Shown here: positions 1 through 8,820 of the stretch, piece after piece
Layout: each line of letters opens with the position of its first letter
Position numbering within the stretch: the stretch's first letter is position 1
Assembly (NCBI GenBank): GCA_038226665.1
Contig: JBBRQI010000020.1
Location: 1-51,676 of the forward strand
Source: SZAS-103 sp038226665
GTDB lineage: Bacteria; Pseudomonadota; Gammaproteobacteria; Xanthomonadales; Xanthomonadaceae
DNA: 51,676 nucleotides
Direction of reading: 5' to 3'
The notes under the pieces: generated by a model
What the model was told of the DNA's origin: nothing
Database searches by the model: none
Seen by the model: only the letters and a program-made list of their open reading frames with translations
Translations under genes and position numbers: made by a program

Positions 1-603
<603 letters not shown>

Positions 604-753
604 GAATCGACTGTGTCCATTGGATGCCGATGTTCCGCCGTGCGTGGCGGTCGTGGTTCCGCGCATCACGCGAGCCGAACAGGGATAGGATGTTTCCGCA
701 GCCGATGGGCTTGATGACGAAGTAGCTGTCCACTGCCTGACGCAAGGGAACCC

Positions 754-3318
754 ATGAGCGATCCGTCCCAGCCAGCCGATCCGACCATGGAGATGCCGCA
801 CGGCGAAGGCATCGGCGGCCGCATTGGCCCATTCAAGATCCTGCAGCAACTCGGTGAAGGCGGCTTCGGCGTGGTGTTCGAAGCTGAGCAAGAGCACCCG
901 GTCAAGCGCCGCGTTGCGCTCAAGGTCATCAAGCTCGGGATGGACACGCGCGAGGTGATCGCGCGCTTCGAGGCGGAGCGTCAGGCGCTCGCGCTGATGG
1001 ATCATCCGCACATCGCGCGCGTGCTCGATGCGGGCGCGACCGAGGGTGGCCGCCCCTATTTCGTGATGGAACTGGTCAGGGGCGAACCCATCACGCGCTA
1101 TTGCATCAAGCACGGGCTATCGATTGCCCAGCGTCTGCAACTTTTCGAGCAGGTCTGCGCGGCCGTCCAGCATGCGCACAGCAAGGGCATCATCCACCGC
1201 GACCTCAAGCCCAACAATGTGCTGGTCAGCACGCACGACGACCAGCCGTTCGCGAAGGTCATCGATTTCGGCATCGCCAAGGCGACCAGTGGCCGCCTGA
1301 CCGACAAGACGATGTTCACCGAAGCGAACCTGATGATGGGCACGCCGCTGTACATGAGCCCGGAGCAGGCCGAGGGCAGTGTCGACATCGACACGCGCAC
1401 CGACATCTATGCGCTCGGCGTGATCCTGTACGAATTGCTGACAGACACCACGCCGCTGGATTCGAACACGCTGCGCACTGCGGGCTATGCGGAGATCCAG
1501 CGCATCATCCGCGAGGTCGAACCGCTACGGCCGAGTGCACGCATCTCGCAGTCGGTCACGAAGAAGATCGGAGTCGCGACCAGGCGCGAAATGGAACCGC
1601 GCAGGCTGACCAGCATGATCCGTGGCGAGCTCGACTGGATCGTCATGAAGGCGATCGACAAGGATCGCGCGCGGCGTTATGAAACGGCGAATGGTTTGGC
1701 GATGGACGTGCGCCGTTACCTTGCCGGTGAAGCGGTGCTGGCCGCTCCGCCGAGCGCGTCGTATCGCCTGCGGAAATTCGTTCGTCGCAACAAGGCCACG
1801 GTCGCGGCTGGATCGCTGATCGCGGCCTCGTTGATCGTTGGCATCACGGGCTTTGCATGGCAGGCGCATATCGCGAAAGCGCGTGCCGACGAACTGGAAC
1901 AGGTCTCGAAGTTCCAGGCGGAGATGCTCAAGCAGGTGGATCCGACCCAGGCTGGAAAGTTGTTGTCGGATGACGTGCAAGCGAAGTTCGCAGCGGCGTT
2001 GATCAAGGATGGCGCGTCCGGCGCGGAACGCAGTCAGCAAATCGCTGCATTTGCCGCCCAATGGCAACGCGTCAACGCGACCGACACAGCCACCGACCTG
2101 ATCGATCGCACGATCCTGAAACCAGCTGTGATCGCCATCGACAAGCAGTTCAGGAACCAGCCTCTGGTCGATGCGAGCTTGCGCCAGGTATTGGCGGATC
2201 GCTACAAGGACATGGGTTCGTATGATGCGGCAATGCCGTTGCAGGAAAGCGCGTTGGCAACGCGTCGGCGTATGCTTGGCGAGGAACACCCGGAGACGTT
2301 GAAGTCACTCGAAGGGATGGGCGAACTGCTCGATGCGCAAGGCAAGCCGGATGCCGCCAGACCCTATGTCAGCGAAGTGCTGGCGGTACGCCGTCGCTTG
2401 TTGGGCGAGGACAATGCCGACACACTGGCGTCAATCGCCGCGATGGGAACTATCCTGCACGATCAGGGCAAGCTCAGCGAAGCCGAACCCTATCTCCGCA
2501 AAGCGTGGGAGAAACGGCGTCGCCTGCTCGGCGAGGATGATCCGGACACGCTCGGGTCGCTCAGCGACGTGGCGGGTCTACTTGTCGATCAGGGCAAATT
2601 TAGCGAAGCCGAGCCTTACATGCGCGAGGCATTGGCGAAGCTTCGGCGTGTACGCGGCGAGGAAGCCCCTGACACGATGATACTGACTAACAACCTCGGG
2701 ATCGTCCTGTCGCAGGAAGGCAAGCGCAGCGAAGCCGAGCCCTACTTGCGCGAGGCACTGGAGAAGCATCGCCGCGTGCTGGGAGAGGAACATCCGGACA
2801 CATTGCAATCGCTAACGACCTTGGGTGGACTGTTGCTCGATCAGGACAGGCCAAGCGAAGCCGAGCCCTACCTTCGCGAAGCGGTGGAGAAGAGCCGTCG
2901 CGTACTCGGCAACGACAATCCGGGCACCTTGATCACGATTTCCCTGTTGGGCAGGGTGCTGTTCGAGCAAGGCAATCTTGTCGAGGCGGAAAAACTGCTC
3001 GGCCCATCGGAGGCAGCAGCGCGCAAGACTTTGAGTGAGGCAGGTCCGACACAACTCGCGTTCTATCTGGTGAGCCTTGGCAGGGCCCGCGTCGCGTCGC
3101 GCGAATTTGCCGCAGCGCAAGCCAGCCTGATCGACGCGCAATCGATCTACTTTAAGAATGCCGGCCACAAGGACCAGCGCACGCGCACCAGCACCCAGGC
3201 CATCATCGATCTCTACACTGCCTGGAACAAGGCCGAACCGGGCAAGGGCTACGACGTCAAAATGGCCGCGTGGAAACAGAAACTGGATGCGCTGGGCCCG
3301 CCAACTACCACGCAATGA
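754..3318 (+). CDS. Transmembrane Ser/Thr protein kinase with C-terminal TPR repeats
   Basis: A Hanks-type kinase domain occupies roughly residues 25-320: glycine loop GEGGFG, VALK lysine, HRDLKPNN catalytic loop near 148-155, DFG near 170, and MSPEQ at the activation-segment end. A hydrophobic segment near 347-370 (TVAAGSLIAASLIVGITGF) anchors it in the inner membrane, placing the kinase in the cytoplasm. From about 490 to 750 there are six or more 42-residue repeats of kinesin-light-chain TPR type, each carrying variants of RRxLGEDxPDTL and SEAEPYLREA, presumably a periplasmic protein-binding surface. The start at 754 follows an AAGGGA ribosome site. It stands alone between acs and rpmG. 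Substrate and signal are unknown. All catalytic residues look present, so it is probably active. Confidence 0.9.
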   Translation: MSDPSQPADPTMEMPHGEGIGGRIGPFKILQQLGEGGFGVVFEAEQEHPVKRRVALKVIKLGMDTREVIARFEAERQALALMDHPHIARVLDAGATEGGRPYFVMELVRGEPITRYCIKHGLSIAQRLQLFEQVCAAVQHAHSKGIIHRDLKPNNVLVSTHDDQPFAKVIDFGIAKATSGRLTDKTMFTEANLMMGTPLYMSPEQAEGSVDIDTRTDIYALGVILYELLTDTTPLDSNTLRTAGYAEIQRIIREVEPLRPSARISQSVTKKIGVATRREMEPRRLTSMIRGELDWIVMKAIDKDRARRYETANGLAMDVRRYLAGEAVLAAPPSASYRLRKFVRRNKATVAAGSLIAASLIVGITGFAWQAHIAKARADELEQVSKFQAEMLKQVDPTQAGKLLSDDVQAKFAAALIKDGASGAERSQQIAAFAAQWQRVNATDTATDLIDRTILKPAVIAIDKQFRNQPLVDASLRQVLADRYKDMGSYDAAMPLQESALATRRRMLGEEHPETLKSLEGMGELLDAQGKPDAARPYVSEVLAVRRRLLGEDNADTLASIAAMGTILHDQGKLSEAEPYLRKAWEKRRRLLGEDDPDTLGSLSDVAGLLVDQGKFSEAEPYMREALAKLRRVRGEEAPDTMILTNNLGIVLSQEGKRSEAEPYLREALEKHRRVLGEEHPDTLQSLTTLGGLLLDQDRPSEAEPYLREAVEKSRRVLGNDNPGTLITISLLGRVLFEQGNLVEAEKLLGPSEAAARKTLSEAGPTQLAFYLVSLGRARVASREFAAAQASLIDAQSIYFKNAGHKDQRTRTSTQAIIDLYTAWNKAEPGKGYDVKMAAWKQKLDALGPPTTTQ

Positions 3319-3491
3319 CCTGCCAACGCGCCTGCCGATCGTGCGATATGGTTTGTTACACGGTGCGCGCAGCATGGGAGTCTGTTTCGCGTGACGCGTA
3401 TCCTGATCGCATCAGCATGATGTGGCAGACATGACTTCGAACAAGACAGAGCACGAGCGCGTCGCCGATTCCGGATCGCTCAAATACGACG

Positions 3492-3517
3492 AAGCCCGCA
3501 AAAGCGGGCTTTGTTTT
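3492..3517. terminator. Rho-independent terminator between kinase gene and rpmG
   Basis: A perfect 8-bp stem (AAGCCCGC / GCGGGCTT) with an AAAA loop is followed on the plus strand by TTGTTTTC. It lies 23 bp beyond the rpmG stop and downstream of the kinase gene, so it probably serves both convergent units. The T-rich side favours plus-strand use. Confidence 0.7.
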
Positions 3518-3539
3518 CAACAGCAGAAGCAAAGGCTGC

Positions 3540-3704
3540 TTACTTGATCTTGCCTTCCTTGTACATCACGTGCTTGCGCACGACGGGATCGTACTTGCTG
3601 ATCTCCATCTTCGCAGGCGTGGTTTTCTTGTTCTTGTCGGTGGTGTAGAAATGACCGGTGCCGGCCGACGAGGTGAGGCGGATCTTGTCGCGCTTGGATG
3701 CCAT
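3540..3704 (-). CDS. rpmG: 50S ribosomal protein L33
   Basis: This 54-residue protein was read directly from the sequence. It begins MASKRDKIRL, contains GTGHFYTTDKNKK and ends in VMYKEGKIK, the classic L33 layout. It has no cysteines, so it is the zinc-free form. The start follows a good AAGGAG ribosome site. It lies 12 bp downstream of rpmB in the usual rpmB-rpmG operon, and a hairpin terminator lies shortly after its stop. It is a structural protein of the large ribosomal subunit near the E site. Confidence 0.95.
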   Translation of the reverse strand: MASKRDKIRLTSSAGTGHFYTTDKNKKTTPAKMEISKYDPVVRKHVMYKEGKIK

Positions 3705-3716
3705 GGTCGGATCTCC

Positions 3717-3953
3717 TTAGATCTTTTCGCCGCGCGAACGCAGCTCGGCGAGGACGACGTCGATGCCGTTCTTGTCGATCGTGCGCAGGGCGTGGGCCGA
3801 GACGCGCAACTTGATCCAGCGGTTCTCGCTGGCGACCCAGAAGCGGCGCTCATGCAGGTTCGGAAGGAACCGGCGGCGGGTGTGGTTGTTCGCGTGCGAG
3901 ACGTTGTTGCCTGAAATCGTCTTTTTGCCTGAAACCTGGCAGATGCGTGCCAT
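3717..3953 (-). CDS. rpmB: 50S ribosomal protein L28
   Basis: 78 residues, the normal size for proteobacterial L28. It shows MARICQVSGKK at the N terminus, NNVSHANNHTRRRFLPNL in the middle and RTIDKNGIDVVLAELRSRG at the end. It is first in the rpmB-rpmG operon. The 222-bp gap to the next gene upstream probably holds its promoter; I could not pick out convincing -35/-10 boxes. Confidence 0.96.
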   Translation of the reverse strand: MARICQVSGKKTISGNNVSHANNHTRRRFLPNLHERRFWVASENRWIKLRVSAHALRTIDKNGIDVVLAELRSRGEKI

Positions 3954-4175
3954 GGATCACCTCTGGGTTTGCGGTCACGCCCTCCATGGCCTGGAAGGCA
4001 TCGGCCCCGCATCCGACGGGTCGGAGCACACGATGCGGGCGAGAAACGTCGCGCTACGCGTGGGCCGGCATCGTGCTGCCGTGGCCATCGCGGACGGCAG
4101 GGCCGTCGGGAAGCGAGCCGCGCATTCTAGCGGGATGGGCACCAAGGTGCAATCCACCGGCACCGGAGGGCTGGA

Positions 4176-4505
4176 TCAGGACGATGCGGTAGGCCGTCGG
4201 TGCCAGCCGTGATGACGGATATCGAGATACAGACTGTAGCTCGCGGTCGCGGCCGGGAACAGGTTCTGCAGCACGCCGACCGAATCGCCTTTCGGCGAGA
4301 ACACGAAGTACGACAGCGTGGTGATGCTGCCGACGATGCTCATGTACCAGAACATTCGCGGCATTTCCGGCTTGCCGGCCTTGCGCGAGGCGTGCATCTG
4401 CACGAACCAGCGCGCCGAGAACATCATCGCGCCGGTATAGCCAATCAGTTTCCACAGAGTGATGTGGATGCCGGTCCACGACAGCCACAGGATTTCGTCA
4501 TTCAT
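4176..4505 (-). CDS. LAB_N domain membrane protein (lipid A synthase N-terminal-like)
   Basis: A 109-residue integral membrane protein with about three hydrophobic helices: WTGIHITLWKLIGYTGAMMF, MFWYMSIVGSITTLSYFVF and LFPAATASYSLYLDI. The aromatic and small-residue pattern, with ARWFVQMHASRKAG between helices one and two, matches the LAB_N family, named after the extra N-terminal domain of some lipid-A-disaccharide synthases and often encoded next to GT2 glycosyltransferases. The GT2 gene lies 58 bp upstream in the same direction, so the two probably act together on a lipid-linked sugar in the inner membrane. The exact reaction is not known from sequence. Confidence 0.8.
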   Translation of the reverse strand: MNDEILWLSWTGIHITLWKLIGYTGAMMFSARWFVQMHASRKAGKPEMPRMFWYMSIVGSITTLSYFVFSPKGDSVGVLQNLFPAATASYSLYLDIRHHGWHRRPTASS

Positions 4506-4563
4506 CGTGTTCTCCGTAAAGACGGCGCTTCAACTCCTTCCCCTGCGCGCAAGGGAGGATGAA

Positions 4564-5298
4564 TCATTCGTCAGGCATGAGTTCGGCGACCTCGGTGCGT
4601 TTGCCACGTCGGATCAGCCACGCGACGCCGCGCAGGTCGCTGATCCCGACCAGGGCGCGGTTGAAGTTGTTGTACTTCGACACACCCGCCGTGCGATGGC
4701 GATGGTTAACCGGGACGCTGACCGTTTTCCAGCCGGCGCGCTGCATCAATGCTGGCAGGTAGCGGTGCATGTGGTCGAAGTACGGCAGGTCGAGGAAGGC
4801 CTCGCGCTCGAACAGCTTGATGCCGCAGCCGGTGTCCGGCGTGTCGTCGCGCAGCATCCGCGAGCGGATCGCGTTGGCCCACTTCGAGGCCCAGCGCTTG
4901 CTGCCCGAGTCCTGGCGATTCACCCGCCAGCCCGCGAACAGCTTGATCTGCGCGTCTGCGGTGGCGCGCGCGTCGAGCAATTTCGATATATCGGCTGGGT
5001 CGTTCTGGCCGTCGCCGTCGAGCGTCGCGATCCATGCGCCGCGCGCGGCCTTCACGCCGTTGCGCACAGCGGTGCTCTGGCCGGACTGATGAAGATGACG
5101 AATCACCCGCAGTTCCGGCGTTTCGCGTTGGAGCTTCTTCAGCACAGTGACGCTGGCATCACGGCTGAGGTCGTCGACGTACACGATCTCGAACGGGATG
5201 CGCCCGCGCAATGCAGCCACGATTTCGCCGACCAGCGGCGCGATGTTCGCTTCCTCGTTGTGCACCGGCACCACGACCGAGAGTTCGGGCAGGGTCAT
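4564..5298 (-). CDS. GT2 family glycosyltransferase (dolichol-phosphate mannosyltransferase-like)
   Basis: 244 residues with a GT-A fold signature: LSVVVPVHNEEANIAPL at the N terminus, VYVDDLSRD for nucleotide-sugar binding, and the DxD-type motif ATLDGDGQNDP near residue 95. The later DTGCGIKLFEREAF and HRHRTAGVSKY are typical of the DPM1/ArnC-like branch that transfers a sugar from a nucleotide donor to a polyprenyl phosphate. It lacks the two C-terminal membrane helices of ArnC, so it may be peripheral. The LAB_N gene follows it. Donor and acceptor cannot be deduced. Confidence 0.85.
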   Translation of the reverse strand: MTLPELSVVVPVHNEEANIAPLVGEIVAALRGRIPFEIVYVDDLSRDASVTVLKKLQRETPELRVIRHLHQSGQSTAVRNGVKAARGAWIATLDGDGQNDPADISKLLDARATADAQIKLFAGWRVNRQDSGSKRWASKWANAIRSRMLRDDTPDTGCGIKLFEREAFLDLPYFDHMHRYLPALMQRAGWKTVSVPVNHRHRTAGVSKYNNFNRALVGISDLRGVAWLIRRGKRTEVAELMPDE

Positions 5299-5389
5299 CG
5301 CGGCGGCGACGCGAATGGGGAACAGGATGCGATCGCGATCATTCAGCCATTATCGCGGTTGTAAGCGTCGCTTTCACCTATGCGCCCGG

Positions 5390-6289
5390 TCAGCTCTTGC
5401 CGCGCAGCCGTTCGAGCACGCCATCCAAAGCTTCAAGCCCGTGGTAGTGGATCACCAGTTTGCCGCGACCGCCGCGACCGTGCTGGACGGCGACCTTCGC
5501 GCCGAGGCTGTCGCTGAGTTCGCGCTCGAGCGCGGCGATGTTCGGATCGAGGCGCGGCGCCGGTTTTTTCAGTGAGGTTTTGGCGTGGCCCGACGACGCA
5601 AGTTGCGCACGGCGTTCGATCTCGCGCACCGACCAGCCCTGCGCGGCCGCTTCCTGTGCAAGCGCGAGCGCAGTCTCCGCAGGCAAGGTCAGCAGGGCAC
5701 GTGCGTGGCCCATTTCGAGTTGGTGCGAGGCAAGCAGATTGCGGATACCGACCGATAATTCAAGCAGGCGCAACAGGTTCGACACCGCAGCGCGCGAGCG
5801 GCCGACCGCCTCGGCGGCCTGCTGGTGGGTGAGTCCGAACTCGTCGATCAGGCGCGACAGCGCCTGCGCTTCCTCCAGCGGATTGAGGTCTTCGCGCTGG
5901 ATGTTCTCGATCAGCGCCATCGCGATCACCGAGCGGTCGTCGGCCTCGCGCAGAATGACTGGCACCTCAGTCAGCCCCGCAAGGTGCGCGGCGCGCCAGC
6001 GGCGCTCGCCTGCGATGATCTCGTAGCAAGGCGCGCCGGACGTGCTTGCGGCGACCGCACGCACCACGATCGGTTGGATGAGACCCTGCGCGCGAATCGA
6101 GTCGGCGAGTTCCTGCAAACGTTCGGGATCCATACCGGTGCGCGGCTGGTAGCGGCCAGGGCGCAGCGCAGCGACCGCGAGCGTGCGTTGCGCATGCGGC
6201 TCGGGCAAATCGCCGGGCGCGGCCTTTCCGGCTTGGCCGAGCAGGGCATCCAGGCCACGGCCGAGTCCGCGCTTCTTCACTGCTGCCAT
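5390..6289 (-). CDS. parB: Chromosome partitioning protein ParB
   Basis: 299 residues. The N-terminal CTP-binding domain carries LRPGRYQPR, GLIQPIVVR and GERRWRAAHLAG, followed by the central helix-turn-helix (LTHQQAAEAVGRSRAAVSNL) that reads parS, and a C-terminal dimerisation segment ending LVIHYHGLEALDGVLERLRG. It loads onto parS near the origin and spreads as a clamp. Its ATG shares one base with the parA stop, so the pair is translationally linked. No parS palindrome is visible nearby. Confidence 0.96.
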   Translation of the reverse strand: MAAVKKRGLGRGLDALLGQAGKAAPGDLPEPHAQRTLAVAALRPGRYQPRTGMDPERLQELADSIRAQGLIQPIVVRAVAASTSGAPCYEIIAGERRWRAAHLAGLTEVPVILREADDRSVIAMALIENIQREDLNPLEEAQALSRLIDEFGLTHQQAAEAVGRSRAAVSNLLRLLELSVGIRNLLASHQLEMGHARALLTLPAETALALAQEAAAQGWSVREIERRAQLASSGHAKTSLKKPAPRLDPNIAALERELSDSLGAKVAVQHGRGGRGKLVIHYHGLEALDGVLERLRGKS

Positions 6290-7077
6290 CAGACGTTCTC
6301 CGATTTGCGTTCGCGGGCGTGGCGCAGGATTTCGCCAGCGAGCCCAAGGTAGGCGATGCCGCCGCGCGATGCGCGATCGTACGCGATGATGCTCTGGCCA
6401 TGGCTCGGCGCTTCGGCCAGGCGCACGTTGCGCGGCACGATGGTGCGGAACACCTGTTCGCCGAAGTGCGACTGCAGGTCGGCTGACACCGCGTTGGCAA
6501 GGTTGTTGCGTACGTCATACATCGTGCGCAGGATGCCCTCGATTTCGAGCGCGGGATTCAGCCGTTTCTTCAATGCATTGATGGTCTGCAGCAGCGAGGT
6601 CAGTCCTTCCAGCGCGTAATACTCGCACTGCATCGGCACCAGCACGCTGTCGGCCACCGCGAGCGCATTGAGCGTCAGCAGCGACAACGATGGCGGGCAG
6701 TCGATGATGATGTAATCGTAGTTGCCGCGCACGGGCGCCAGCGCTTTCTTGAGGCGCTGCTCGCGCTCGGATTCGTCCATCAGGCGGATTTCGGCGGCGG
6801 TGAGGTCCGAGTTGCCAGGCAACAGGTCGAAGTGTTCCGGGCTGCGCTGCAGGATTTCGGCGAGCGTCGCTTCGCCGAGCAGCATCTCGCAGGTCGAGGC
6901 GGCGAGCTCGCGCTTGTCGATGCCGGAGCCCATCGTCGCATTGCCCTGCGGATCGAGGTCGACCAGCATCACCCGCGCCGCCGTATATGCCAGCGCCGCA
7001 GCAAGATTCACCGCCGTGGTGGTCTTGCCGACGCCGCCTTTCTGGTTGGCGACCGCAATCACGCGCGCCTTGCTCAT
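6289..7077 (-). CDS. parA: Chromosome partitioning ATPase ParA (Soj)
   Basis: 262 residues with the deviant Walker A motif VANQKGGVGKTTTAVNLA at the N terminus, the A' region VMLVDLDPQGNAT, and Walker B YIIIDCPPSLSLLTLNAL. It lacks an N-terminal HTH, so it is the short chromosomal type. ATP-bound dimers coat the nucleoid and are discharged by ParB to move the origin region. Its start overlaps the end of rsmG by four bases, giving the operon order rsmG-parA-parB. Confidence 0.97.
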   Translation of the reverse strand: MSKARVIAVANQKGGVGKTTTAVNLAAALAYTAARVMLVDLDPQGNATMGSGIDKRELAASTCEMLLGEATLAEILQRSPEHFDLLPGNSDLTAAEIRLMDESEREQRLKKALAPVRGNYDYIIIDCPPSLSLLTLNALAVADSVLVPMQCEYYALEGLTSLLQTINALKKRLNPALEIEGILRTMYDVRNNLANAVSADLQSHFGEQVFRTIVPRNVRLAEAPSHGQSIIAYDRASRGGIAYLGLAGEILRHARERKSENV

Positions 7078-7748
7078 GCAGCCGTTTCCTTGTTTTTTCC
7101 AGTCACGTTGTGTTCGTACAGGTCGCGTTCGATCACCAGCAAATGCCGCTGCGCCGCCAGCCCCGGCACATCCAGGACGTGTGTCGCAGCAAGGCGCCAG
7201 CCGGACGGCAGCGCCGCGATTTCATCGGCAGGCTGCCGCCCTTTCATCGCCAGCAACCGCCCGTTTTCGGCGAGCAGGTGTCCGCCGACGCGCACGAATT
7301 CCGCAAGACTACCGAACGCCCGCGACACAAGACAGTCGAACAACCCCGGTGGCTCGAAGGATTCGGCGCGCGATTCGGCCACGCGCAGGTTCGCCAGGTT
7401 CAAATGCCGCTGCGCTTCGCGCATGAAGCGCGTTTTCTTGCCGCTGGATTCGACCAAGGTGACATCCAGATCCGGTAACGCGAGTGCGAGCGGTATGCCG
7501 GGCAAGCCCGCGCCCGAGCCGATATCGGCCAATGTTCCGCTCACGAATGGCGCAATCGCGAGCGAATCCAGCAGGTGCTTCGACACCATGTCGGTCGGGT
7601 CACGGATCGCGGTGAGGTTATAGGTGCCATTCCAGCGCACCAGCAAGGCCAGATAGTCCAGCAGCCGCGTGCATAGCGACTCCGACGCAAGACCAAGCGC
7701 GCCCAAGCCGGAATCCAGTGCAGGACGGAGCTGTTCGAGTGAGGTCAT
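7074..7748 (-). CDS. rsmG: 16S rRNA (guanine-527-N7)-methyltransferase RsmG
   Basis: The start is placed at 7748 (MTSLEQLRPAL) rather than the upstream ATG at 7787, because homologous proteins begin close to this segment; length is then 224 residues. The SAM-binding loop is LADIGSGAGLPGIPLALALP, preceded by WNGTYNLTAIRDPTDMVSKH, both diagnostic of RsmG/GidB. It methylates G527 in the 530 loop of 16S rRNA. It heads the rsmG-parA-parB operon, a very common arrangement. Confidence 0.95.
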   Translation of the reverse strand: MTSLEQLRPALDSGLGALGLASESLCTRLLDYLALLVRWNGTYNLTAIRDPTDMVSKHLLDSLAIAPFVSGTLADIGSGAGLPGIPLALALPDLDVTLVESSGKKTRFMREAQRHLNLANLRVAESRAESFEPPGLFDCLVSRAFGSLAEFVRVGGHLLAENGRLLAMKGRQPADEIAALPSGWRLAATHVLDVPGLAAQRHLLVIERDLYEHNVTGKNKETAA

Positions 7749-7834
7749 GCGCGCGGCGCGTTGATCGGGCCGGCGAGTATCCCGCAAATCGCGGCACAGC
7801 GGCTTGGGTCAGTGGCGGCCCGGGTCAAACACGC

Positions 7835-8329
7835 TCAAGTCGTATGCAGCGCGCAACGGATGATGCGCAGGCCCATGCGGCCGAGCCGCTGATTGAGTTC
7901 CGCTTTCAGCGCGTCGGCTGCGGTCGCGGTCCACCCGTTCTGCTGGGACGGCAGTTGCGCGGCAACGCTGGATAGCGCGTCGTCGGCCTGGCGCAACACC
8001 ATCGCGTCCACCGATTCGAGCCCGTCGCGGCTCGGCATTGGGTCGAGGATCTGGTAGTAGAGGTCGGCACTGGCGTTGTCGGTGCCGAATGCACGGGTCG
8101 GCAGTTCGACGCGATGGCCGGTCAGGGACACATGCTGTGCGATCCGGTCCAGCCAAGGCCACACCACGTGGACGCCCGATTGCAACGTCCGCAGGTACCG
8201 ACCGAAACGATGCACCGTCCACGCCTGCCCTTCAGGCACCAGGCGCAGCGCCGCCAGTGGAATCGCCAGCAGGCTCAAAGCAGCGATCGCGTACGCAGTA
8301 TTGATGGTCGACTCCAGAGCAGACAGCAA
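7835..8329 (-). CDS. Short SPFH/band-7 (stomatin-like) protein, apparently truncated
   Basis: 164 residues: an N-terminal membrane helix (AYAIAALSLLAIPLAALRLV) followed by the start of a band-7 domain, including VPEGQAWTVHRFGRYLRTL and SGVHVVWPWLDRI, matching stomatin/paraslipin N termini. Typical stomatin-like proteins reach 250-310 residues. This one ends soon after LGLRIIRCAL-type sequence (here GRMGLRIIRCALHTT), so the C-terminal helices are missing. I see no continuation downstream, where rsmG begins. It may be a genuine short form or a remnant. Confidence 0.65.
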   Translation of the reverse strand: MLSALESTINTAYAIAALSLLAIPLAALRLVPEGQAWTVHRFGRYLRTLQSGVHVVWPWLDRIAQHVSLTGHRVELPTRAFGTDNASADLYYQILDPMPSRDGLESVDAMVLRQADDALSSVAAQLPSQQNGWTATAADALKAELNQRLGRMGLRIIRCALHTT

Positions 8330-8571
8330 GTTGGATGTACTTCGTCAGGTTGTGTCTTAGCAGAATAACGAAAAAATTGCAAATAACTAACTGGAAGCTA
8401 ACAAGAAGCGCTGGGGTCGCAATTTGATCACAGGCGGCATAACGGAAAAGTGATCCACCTCTCGTCGTGGCGAAGCCGACCATTGACGGGCAGTTTGAAT
8501 CCGCCCGCTCCCGTACCCATGATCCATCCACGGTGCAACGTCGCGCTGGCTGTCGACCGAGGAGTGGCGCA

Positions 8572-8820
8572 ATGGGATTGATCGGACTGTTATGGGGTTT
8601 GCTGTCGTTGCTATTGATGATGCTGGCCTTCATCCCGCTACTGGGCTGGGGAAACTGGCTGACGATTCCATTCGCGGTCGTCGGGTTGGTCGTCAGCGGC
8701 ATCGCCTACGGGATCACTTCACCTGCGCGCCGCGGCCGGGCCACGGCTGGGCTATGGCTGAACATCATCGCGATCCTGATCGGCCTGATGCGCCTGAGCT
8801 TCGGTGGCGGGATCATCTGA
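8572..8820 (+). CDS. Small membrane protein, function unknown
   Basis: 82 residues with two to three hydrophobic helices (GLLSLLLMMLAFIPLLGWGN, TIPFAVVGLVVSGIAYGI and LWLNIIAILIGLMRL). The start at 8572 has a GAGGAG ribosome site 7 bases upstream and is preferred over an in-frame start at 8467, whose extra residues are polar and unconvincing. The 242-bp gap to the divergent band-7 gene is AT-richer than its surroundings and probably contains both promoters. The 3' end overlaps the convergent ABC ATPase gene by eight bases. No function can be assigned. Confidence 0.65.
   Translation: MGLIGLLWGLLSLLLMMLAFIPLLGWGNWLTIPFAVVGLVVSGIAYGITSPARRGRATAGLWLNIIAILIGLMRLSFGGGII

Noticed and set aside
3431..3544. 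Small plus-strand ORF between the kinase and rpmG genes
   Set aside because: It runs through the terminator hairpin, has no ribosome site and no conserved look.
5390..7748. parS site near parAB
   Set aside because: No 16-bp palindrome of the TGTTTCACGTGAAACA type was seen in or around the operon.
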